Position numbers and translations under genes: made by a program. Shown piece by piece: positions 40,987-47,520 of a DNA stretch of 64,000 nucleotides (positions are counted from its first letter, which is position 1; each line of letters begins with the position of its first letter). The notes beneath the pieces are model-generated. The model searched no databases. It was not told the origin of the DNA and saw only the letters and a program-made list of their open reading frames with translations. Origin of the DNA: Arthrobacter sp. NicSoilB4. GTDB lineage: Bacteria > Actinomycetota > Actinomycetes > Actinomycetales > Micrococcaceae. Where the stretch lies: NCBI RefSeq assembly GCF_019977335.1, contig NZ_AP024653.1, positions 3,658,001 through 3,722,000 of the forward strand, given 5' to 3'.

Positions 40987-42450
40987 CTAGTCGATGTGGC
41001 GGTGCATCTCCACGAGCTCCTCATGCCGCGGGCTGTCCGGGTTCATCAGAGAGTGCTTGCGGCCGTAGCCGAAGTAGATGATCAGGCCGATGACGAGCCA
41101 GATGCCGAAGCGGGCCCAGGTCTCCCAGTGCAGCTGAAGCATCAGGAACGCCGATGCCAGCACGCCGAACGCTGGAACCACCGGCATCCACGGCAGGCGG
41201 AAGGTCCGCGGCGCGTCTGGTTTCGTGTAGCGGAACACGATGACCGACAAACAGACGACGACGAACGCCGCCAGGATGCCGATGTTGGTGAGGTCCGCGA
41301 CCGCCTTGATCGGGAAGACGCCCGCCAGCAGGGCAGAGCCGATCCCGGCGATCCAGGTGACGCGCTGCGGGGTGCCGTGGTGGTCCGTCTTGGCGAACCA
41401 GCCGGGGAGCAGCCCGTCCCGGCTCATCGAGAACCAGACCCGGGTCACGCCCAGCAGGAAGGTGAGCATCACGGTCAGGATGGACATCACCGCAAAGACG
41501 GAGATGATCGTGGCGACCACCGGCAGGCCCACGCCGTTGAACGCGGAAGCGAACCCGGCCTTGGGGTCGATGTCCTGGTAGTTCTGCATGCCGGTGAGGA
41601 CCAGGGTCGCCGCCACGTAGAGGAGCATCGCGATGATGAGGGAGTAGATGATCGCCTTGGGCATGTGCTTCTTGCCGTCCGTGGCTTCTTCCGCCGCGGT
41701 GCTCATCGCGTCGTAACCGAACACGGCGAAGAACACCGTGGCCGCACCCGCAACGACCGGGCCGAAGCCGCTGGGCATAAACGGGTTGTAGTTTCCGGTA
41801 TCGATATAGAAGATGCCCAGGCCGATGATGAAAAGGATAAGGACGACCTTGAAGCCCACCGCGATGAGCTCGAAACGTCCGAAGGTCTTGGCGCCGCGGG
41901 ACAGGATCCAGGTGACCAGGAGGCAGACCGCGATGGCCGGGATGTTCACGATGCCGCCCAGCCCTTCATCCGGCGTCGAGGTCATCCAGGCCGGCATCTG
42001 GACGCCGATGCCGGAGAGGAACGCGTCGAAGTAGCCGGAGATGCCGATGGCCACGACGGCCACGATCGCGATGTATTCCAGCAGCAGGTCCCAGCCGATA
42101 AACCAGCCGATGATTTCCCCGAGCGCGACGTAGCCATAGGTGTAGGCCGAACCCGCGCGCGGGATCATGCCGGCGAACTCCGCGTAGGACAGGGCTGCGG
42201 CCGCGGAGGCCAGGCCCGCGATCAGGAACGAGAACAGCACCGCCGGTCCGACGCCGGGCTCGGTCTCGCTGCCGTGGGCGACGAGCCCCGCCAGGGAGAA
42301 GATTCCGACGCCGATGATGCCGCCGACGCCGATGGCCGTCAGTTGCCAGAGCCCGAGGCTCTTCATCAGGCCGCTGTGCAGGTTTTCTTCCTCGATGTCG
42401 TCGATCGGCTTGCGCCGCATGATCGACCTGTCTATGTCTTTTGTAGCCAT
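40987..42450 (-). CDS. APC family amino acid permease, candidate proline importer
   Basis: A 487-aa, 12-13-helix permease of the cationic amino acid transporter-like APC group (GVGGIIGVGIFSLAGLVA, GSAYTYGYVALGEIIGWFIGW, VFFAVFGYDAMSTAAEEA). Family members carry many amino acids, so the substrate cannot be read from sequence. Its promoter is almost a copy of the putA promoter, which points to proline or a product of proline use. ATG 42450 is chosen over 42465 because GGGAG lies 7-8 nt upstream of it. It is divergent from the lysR gene at 42595. Confidence 0.88.
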   Translation of the reverse strand: MATKDIDRSIMRRKPIDDIEEENLHSGLMKSLGLWQLTAIGVGGIIGVGIFSLAGLVAHGSETEPGVGPAVLFSFLIAGLASAAAALSYAEFAGMIPRAGSAYTYGYVALGEIIGWFIGWDLLLEYIAIVAVVAIGISGYFDAFLSGIGVQMPAWMTSTPDEGLGGIVNIPAIAVCLLVTWILSRGAKTFGRFELIAVGFKVVLILFIIGLGIFYIDTGNYNPFMPSGFGPVVAGAATVFFAVFGYDAMSTAAEEATDGKKHMPKAIIYSLIIAMLLYVAATLVLTGMQNYQDIDPKAGFASAFNGVGLPVVATIISVFAVMSILTVMLTFLLGVTRVWFSMSRDGLLPGWFAKTDHHGTPQRVTWIAGIGSALLAGVFPIKAVADLTNIGILAAFVVVCLSVIVFRYTKPDAPRTFRLPWMPVVPAFGVLASAFLMLQLHWETWARFGIWLVIGLIIYFGYGRKHSLMNPDSPRHEELVEMHRHID

Positions 42451-42518
42451 CAGGGTCTCCCGCATTTAGGTGTGGCGCCCATCAATCCACCCTGTGATGG
42501 GTGTTACATAACGACAAC

Positions 42519-42582
42519 AGTATGCAACCGGGATTGCATTAGATAAAGTGAATTCTCCTAATCAATAACCATTAGAATTCAC
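42519..42582 (-). promoter_or_regulatory. Permease promoter and LysR-type operator shared with putA
   Basis: On the minus strand: -35 TTTATC (42547-42542), 17-nt spacer, -10 CATACT (42524-42519). Upstream is a nested inverted repeat: GTGAATTC (42548-42555) / GAATTCAC (42575-42582), with core CTAATCAATAACCATTAGAA (42558-42577). Geometry and sequence copy the putA site. The right end lies 12 bp before the lysR start codon, so the same site can also control lysR itself. Confidence 0.75.
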
Positions 42583-42594
42583 AAAGGAATAGCG

Positions 42595-43506
42595 ATGCTG
42601 GATGTCCGGCGGTTGCGCCTGCTGCGCGAACTGAAGATCCGGGGCACCCTGGCGGAGGTCGCCGAGGCGCTCCAGTACAGCCCCTCCTCGGTCTCGCAGC
42701 AGCTGACCCTCCTGGAAAAGGAGGCCGGCGTCGAACTTCTTCGCAAGACCGGGCGCCGGGTCCAACTCACCCCACAGGCCGAAGTCCTGGTGGCCCACAC
42801 AGCCCAACTGCTGGAAACGCTGGAGCAGGCCGAGGCGGACCTGGCCGCCTCCTTGACCACCGTTACCGGCACGGTCCGCATCGCGGTCTTCCAGTCCGCG
42901 GCACTGGCCCTGATGCCGGACGCCCTTACGCGGATGGCGTCGAGCTATCCCGAGGTGCGGATTGAAATGACCCAGCGGGAACCCGAGACGGCCCTGCATG
43001 AGACCTGGGCGCGGGACTTCGACCTGGTGATTGCCGAGCAGTACCCCGGACACGCGGCACCCCGGTATGCCGAACTCGACCGCCTCCGCCTCACAAGTGA
43101 CGCGATCCGCCTAGCCGTTCCTCCGCCCGGCCCCGGCCGGCCGGACATCACGTCCCTCACGGATACCGCCGGGCTGGCCTGGGTGATGGAGCCGCGCGGA
43201 GCAGCGTCCAGGCACTGGGCCGAGCAGGCCTGCCGCAGCGCAGGGTTCGAGCCCGACGTCCGCTTCGAGACGGCCGACCTGCAGGCCCAGATCCGGCTGA
43301 TCGAATCCGGGAACGCCGTGGCCCTCATGCCGGACCTCGTCTGGACGGGGCGGGGCACGACGTCGCAGCTGATCACCCTTCCGGGCGACCCGCACCGGAC
43401 GATCTTCACGTCGGTGCGGCGCTCCAGCGCCACGCGCCCGGCGATCCTGGCCGCCAGGGAGATCCTGGCCGAGACGGCCGCCTCCATCCCGCCCGCCGGC
43501 CCCTGA
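42595..43506 (+). CDS. LysR family regulator, candidate activator of proline use
   Basis: A 303-aa LysR regulator with an N-terminal HTH (RLLRELKIRGTLAEVAEALQ, SPSSVSQQLTLLEKEAG) and an effector domain from about residue 90. AAAGGA precedes ATG 42595. It is divergent from the APC permease, and the operator between them recurs only at putA in this window. It is therefore the prime candidate to sense proline (or P5C) and switch on permease and putA, filling the role that the DNA-binding domain plays in E. coli PutA. This is inferred from the sites. The protein alone does not show its ligand. Confidence 0.88.
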   Translation: MLDVRRLRLLRELKIRGTLAEVAEALQYSPSSVSQQLTLLEKEAGVELLRKTGRRVQLTPQAEVLVAHTAQLLETLEQAEADLAASLTTVTGTVRIAVFQSAALALMPDALTRMASSYPEVRIEMTQREPETALHETWARDFDLVIAEQYPGHAAPRYAELDRLRLTSDAIRLAVPPPGPGRPDITSLTDTAGLAWVMEPRGAASRHWAEQACRSAGFEPDVRFETADLQAQIRLIESGNAVALMPDLVWTGRGTTSQLITLPGDPHRTIFTSVRRSSATRPAILAAREILAETAASIPPAGP

Positions 43507-43567
43507 CCCGTCGGGTGTTCGCTGGATCACAGCGCTCCCGGCGGCCCGGCGCTAGACTGGACCCGTT

Positions 43568-43996
43568 ATGAATCGCACAATATTCAAGTCCAAGATCCAC
43601 CGCGCCACGGTCACGCACGCGGACCTCCACTATGTCGGTTCGGTCACCGTGGACCTGGATCTGCTGGAAGCGGCCGACATCCTCCCCGGCGAGCTGGTGT
43701 CCATCGTCGACGTCACCAACGGGGCCCGGCTGGAGACGTACACCATCGCCGGTGAGCGCGGTTCCGGGGTGATCGGGATCAACGGTGCCGCCGCGCACCT
43801 CATGCACGAGAACGACATCATCATCCTGATCACCTATGCCCAGATGACCACGGATGAGGCCAAGGCCTACAGCCCCAAGGTGGTCCATGTGGATAAGGAC
43901 AACAAGATTGTCCAGATCGGCAACGATCCCGCGGAGGGTCATACGCCCGGGATCATGCGCCCGCCGTTTGCGCTGAACAACGCCACCCTGAACTGA
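43568..43996 (+). CDS. panD: Aspartate 1-decarboxylase
   Basis: A 142-aa pyruvoyl enzyme that makes beta-alanine from aspartate for pantothenate and CoA synthesis. The self-cleavage site is G24-S25 in HYVGSVTVD, which forms the pyruvoyl group. The core is intact ([38 protein letters not shown]). A TAGACT box at 43553-43558 ends 9 nt before the ATG with no ribosome site between, so the mRNA is probably leaderless. It is not next to panB/panC here. The C-terminal 20 residues extend past the E. coli protein, as is common in actinobacteria. Confidence 0.96.
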   Translation: MNRTIFKSKIHRATVTHADLHYVGSVTVDLDLLEAADILPGELVSIVDVTNGARLETYTIAGERGSGVIGINGAAAHLMHENDIIILITYAQMTTDEAKAYSPKVVHVDKDNKIVQIGNDPAEGHTPGIMRPPFALNNATLN

Positions 43997-44119
43997 CGGC
44001 AGACTGAACTGACGGCACCGGCGCCTTGCGCCGTAACAGGCACCCGGCACTAATAAAGCTGATTACTCTGGAAGGGTGACCGCCGCCCTTTCCCCGCCCA
44101 ACACACCGCGGACCGCCGC

Positions 44120-45046
44120 GTGTTAGGCGTACTCGCCGGATTCTTCGTGGTCTGGTGCATCATCCTGGTGGGCATGTTCGTCGGCCGGCGCGGAATCCTG
44201 GGCGAGAACGCCCGCTCCGTGCTCAGTTCGCTGACCTTCTTCGTCGCCAGCCCGGCCCTGCTGTTCGACACCCTCAGCAAGGCCAATGTCCACGCCATCT
44301 TCGCGGCCCCGCTGCTGGTGGCGGCGGTCGGCGCCATCGCGACGGCGGGGCTCTTCTTCCTCATCGTCCGGTTCCTGCTCAAACGCTCCCTGGCGGAATC
44401 CCTGATGTCCTCCATGAGCGCTTCACTGGCCAATTCCGCCAACCTCGGCATCCCCATCGCCGTATACGTCCTGGGCGATGCCAGCTACGTGGCGCCGCTG
44501 CTGATCTTCCAGCTGGCGTTCTTCACTCCCCTGTTCCTGATGGCCCTGGACGCCACCACCAGCACGCACCGGACCACACCGCTGAGCTTTGTGCTGATGA
44601 TCCTGCGGAATCCCATCATCGTCGGCTCAGGGCTGGGCCTGACGGTGGCCGCGACCGGATGGCAGGTCCCTCCCCTGCTGCTCGAGCCGATCCACCTGAT
44701 CGGCGGGGCTGCCATTCCGGCCATGCTGCTCGCCTTCGGGATGAGCCTGAACGGCTCCCGTCCGGTGCAGGCCGCGGCCGGGCGCCGGGCCGACACCCTG
44801 CTGGCCTGCGGCTTCAAGCTCGTTGTCCATCCGCTCCTGGCCTACCTCTTCGCCCGCTTCGCCCTGCATCTGGAGGACCAGGCACTGTTCGCCGTGGTGG
44901 TCACGTCCGCCCTGCCCACCGCGCAGAACGTCTTTGTCATCGCGAGCCGCTACCGGACCGGCCTGGCCGTGGCCAAGGACACCGTGCTGATCACAACCGT
45001 GGTGGCCGTGCCGGCCATGATCGTCGTGGCCCTGCTCCTCACCTGA
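44120..45046 (+). CDS. AEC family transporter (auxin efflux carrier-like)
   Basis: A 308-aa membrane protein with about 10 helices in two inverted halves (VLAGFFVVWCIILVGMFVGR, LANSANLGIPIAVYVLG, PTAQNVFVIASRYRTG). Bacterial AEC proteins carry organic or amino acids, and the substrate here is unknown. The start is GTG at 44120. No good ribosome site is seen, so the true start may differ slightly. The flavin oxidase gene follows after 52 bp on the same strand and could be cotranscribed, which would fit an N-methyl amino acid as a shared substrate. That link is weak. Confidence 0.85.
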   Translation: MLGVLAGFFVVWCIILVGMFVGRRGILGENARSVLSSLTFFVASPALLFDTLSKANVHAIFAAPLLVAAVGAIATAGLFFLIVRFLLKRSLAESLMSSMSASLANSANLGIPIAVYVLGDASYVAPLLIFQLAFFTPLFLMALDATTSTHRTTPLSFVLMILRNPIIVGSGLGLTVAATGWQVPPLLLEPIHLIGGAAIPAMLLAFGMSLNGSRPVQAAAGRRADTLLACGFKLVVHPLLAYLFARFALHLEDQALFAVVVTSALPTAQNVFVIASRYRTGLAVAKDTVLITTVVAVPAMIVVALLLT

Positions 45047-45098
45047 CGCCTGCCCTGCCCTGCCCGCTTTCCCGCACCAACACCATCCGGAGGACCCA

Positions 45099-46220
45099 TT
45101 GAACACCACCCATCTGGACACCGTCGTGATCGGGGGCGGCGCCATGGGCTCGGCGGCCGCCTGGGCCCTGGCCAGCCGCGGCCGGGATGTCACCCTGCTG
45201 GAGCAGTTCGGCCCGGGGCACCGCAACGGCGCATCGCACGGCGCCACGCGGAACTTCAACCCCGGGTACGCCGATCCGGACTACGTCGCGATGCTGGCCG
45301 AAGCGGTCCGCTTGTGGGCCGAGCTCGAGGCCGACGGCGGCGAGCGCCTGCTGGCGCGCACCGGCGTCGTGAACCACGGGACCGATCCCCGGCTGAACGA
45401 CGTGCGGAACGCCCTCCACGGGGCCGGCCTTCGGGCCGAGTTCCTGGTTGCCGCGGAGGCGGCCGAACGCTGGCGCGGCATCCGGTTCGACCAGGAGGTG
45501 CTGCACATGCCCGACGGCGGGCAGCTGAATCCCGACGCCGCGCTGCCGGTGCTGCAGCGCCTCGCCGCCGGCCGCGGGGCCGACATCCGGCACCGGGTCA
45601 AGGTGCTGGAGCTCTCAGTGAAGGACTCCGGCGTCAGGCTGACGGTCGACGCCGGCGGCCGCACCGAGGTGCTGACCGCCCGGCAGGCCGTGGTCACCGC
45701 CGGCGCGTGGACCTCGAAGCTGCTCGGCGGGCTGGCGCCAATCCCCCGGCTCACCGTGACGCAGGAACAGCCTGCTCACTTCGCCATCACGGACGAGGGC
45801 GCAGTCTGGCCCGGGTTCAACCACGTCCCGGGCCACGGCCCGGAGTTCGCGGACTGGTACTCGCCGGTCTACGGGATGCAGACGCCCGGGGAAGGCATCA
45901 AGGCAGGGTGGCACGGGGTGGGACCGGTCGTGGACCCGGACCGGAGGTCGTTCACGCCGGAGCCTGCCCAAATGGCCGCGCTGCAACGCTACGCCCGGAC
46001 CTGGCTCCCCGGAGTGGATGCCGACTCCCTCACGGATATCAGCTGCACCTACACCACCACCGTGGACGAGAACTTCATCCTCGACCGTATCGGGCCGCTG
46101 GTGATCGGCGCGGGCTTCTCCGGCCACGGGTTCAAATTCACCCCCGTCGTCGGGCGGATCCTCGCCGACCTCGCCACCGGCGAAGGCAGTGCGCCGGCCA
46201 TCTTCTCGGCGTCCCGCTGA
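45099..46220 (+). CDS. Monomeric sarcosine oxidase / N-methyltryptophan oxidase-type flavoenzyme
   Basis: A 373-aa FAD oxidase. The dinucleotide site is TVVIGGGAMGSAAAWALASRG. The motif SHGATRNFNPGYADPDYV matches the MSOX substrate loop. The cysteine in DISCTYTTTVDENFI is at the place where MSOX-type enzymes bind FAD covalently. It would oxidise a secondary or N-methyl amine and yield H2O2. The start is TTG at 45099, supported by GGAGG 5 nt upstream. A hairpin repeat follows 20 nt after the stop. Confidence 0.87.
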   Translation: MNTTHLDTVVIGGGAMGSAAAWALASRGRDVTLLEQFGPGHRNGASHGATRNFNPGYADPDYVAMLAEAVRLWAELEADGGERLLARTGVVNHGTDPRLNDVRNALHGAGLRAEFLVAAEAAERWRGIRFDQEVLHMPDGGQLNPDAALPVLQRLAAGRGADIRHRVKVLELSVKDSGVRLTVDAGGRTEVLTARQAVVTAGAWTSKLLGGLAPIPRLTVTQEQPAHFAITDEGAVWPGFNHVPGHGPEFADWYSPVYGMQTPGEGIKAGWHGVGPVVDPDRRSFTPEPAQMAALQRYARTWLPGVDADSLTDISCTYTTTVDENFILDRIGPLVIGAGFSGHGFKFTPVVGRILADLATGEGSAPAIFSASR

Positions 46221-46240
46221 CCCTCTGGCCGGTATAGAAG

Positions 46241-46303
46241 CAACGCGGGGTCAGATCGCGCCCATCCCGGCCCCCGGCATGGGCGCGATGTGACCCCGCG
46301 TTG
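46241..46303. repeat. Hairpin repeat, copy 2
   Basis: A nearly perfect inverted repeat: the 25-nt arms (46241-46265 and 46279-46303) pair at 24 of 25 positions around a 13-nt loop. It starts CAACGCGGGGTCAGATC and ends TGACCCCGCGTTG. It lies 20 nt past the flavin oxidase stop. It belongs to the same family as 2351-2410. Confidence 0.85.
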
Positions 46304-46397
46304 TCGTCCGGCACCGGTAGTCTGGGTCCGGTCTTAAGCCGCCCCTCGGAAACCCGGGGCAACAGCACGAATTGGGGAAGAATTGCACAGGGACAAT

Positions 46398-47480
46398 ATG
46401 CGGGAGGACGACAAGCGCGGGGACAAAGCACCCGTCACCGCCGGATCCGTTAAAGCAAGGTCGGGCGCCGTCGACTGGATCGCGGCCGGGCTGGCAGGGT
46501 TGCTGCTGGTTTCCGCCACGGCCTGCGCCAGCCCCGGGACGGCTCCGGCTGCCGCCCCGCCCGCCATCGAAAGCTCCGCGCCGGCCGTCAAAAGCCCGGC
46601 GCCCACCGCCGAGGGCGCCCCGCTGGACCCCGAGAAACCTCCCGGCGCCGGCGACGGTTCAAGTGCGCCGCACCAGCAGCCGGCCTTCGCCAGCAAGGCC
46701 CTGGAAGTGCTGGCCACGATCCCGGTCAAGGGCCGCGCGCCCAAGACGGGTTACTCGCGCGACCAGTTCGGCCAGGCCTGGGCCGACGTTGACCGCAACG
46801 GCTGCGACACCCGCAACGACATGCTCCGCCGGGACCTCAGCGGCCTCGCCCTCAAGCCCGGCACGCGGGACTGCGTTGTCCTCTCCGGCGTCCTGGCCGA
46901 CCCGTACACGGCAACCCTGGTCAATTTCCTTCGCGGCAGCAGCACCAGTTCTGCGGTGCAGATTGACCATGTGGTGGCCCTCAGCGACGCCTGGCAGAAG
47001 GGTGCCCAGCAACTCACCGAGGCCCAGCGGCTCGCGTTCGCCAACGATCCGCTGAACCTGCTCGCGGTGGACGGCCCCGCCAACCAGCAAAAGAGTGACG
47101 GCGACGCCGCCACCTGGCTGCCGCCGAACAAGTCCTACCGCTGCGACTACGTGGCCCGCCAGATCTCGGTCAAGGCCAGCTACGGGCTGTGGGTCACCAG
47201 GGCCGAGCACGATGCGATGGCGCGCGTGCTCGGGGACTGCCCGGACACGGCTGCCCCCACCAACCAGGCAGCCCCGGCGACTCCCCCGGCGCAACCCCAG
47301 CCTGTGCAGTCCCTGCCGGCGCCTGCAGCCGCGCCGGCCCCCGCGGCCCCGGCTCCCGCTGATGTGTATTACGCGAACTGCGCCGCCGCCCGTGCCGCCG
47401 GCGCCGCTCCGCTGCGGGCCGGCCAGCCGGGCTACCGCGAGAAGATGGACGGCGACCGCGACGGCGTCGCCTGCGAATAG
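46398..47480 (+). CDS. Exported HNH nuclease with C-terminal Excalibur domain
   Basis: A 360-aa protein. A hydrophobic stretch at residues 28-43 (IAAGLAGLLLVSATAC) ends in a possible lipobox cysteine C43, so it may be a lipoprotein. A Pro/Ala-rich linker follows. The central domain is a GmrSD-type HNH (DUF1524) fold, with IDHVVALSDAW, then NDPLNLLAVDGPANQQK and WLPP. The C-terminal 37 residues (YYANCAAARAAGA to DGDRDGVACE) form an Excalibur calcium-binding module. The role may be extracellular DNA use or competition. ATG 46398 has AGGG upstream. A TTG at 46383 behind GGGGAAG is an alternative start. Confidence 0.87.
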   Translation: MREDDKRGDKAPVTAGSVKARSGAVDWIAAGLAGLLLVSATACASPGTAPAAAPPAIESSAPAVKSPAPTAEGAPLDPEKPPGAGDGSSAPHQQPAFASKALEVLATIPVKGRAPKTGYSRDQFGQAWADVDRNGCDTRNDMLRRDLSGLALKPGTRDCVVLSGVLADPYTATLVNFLRGSSTSSAVQIDHVVALSDAWQKGAQQLTEAQRLAFANDPLNLLAVDGPANQQKSDGDAATWLPPNKSYRCDYVARQISVKASYGLWVTRAEHDAMARVLGDCPDTAAPTNQAAPATPPAQPQPVQSLPAPAAAPAPAAPAPADVYYANCAAARAAGAAPLRAGQPGYREKMDGDRDGVACE

Positions 47481-47520
47481 CGGGGCCACCGGATCAACGA
47501 GATGCGGGCCCGGTAAACCG

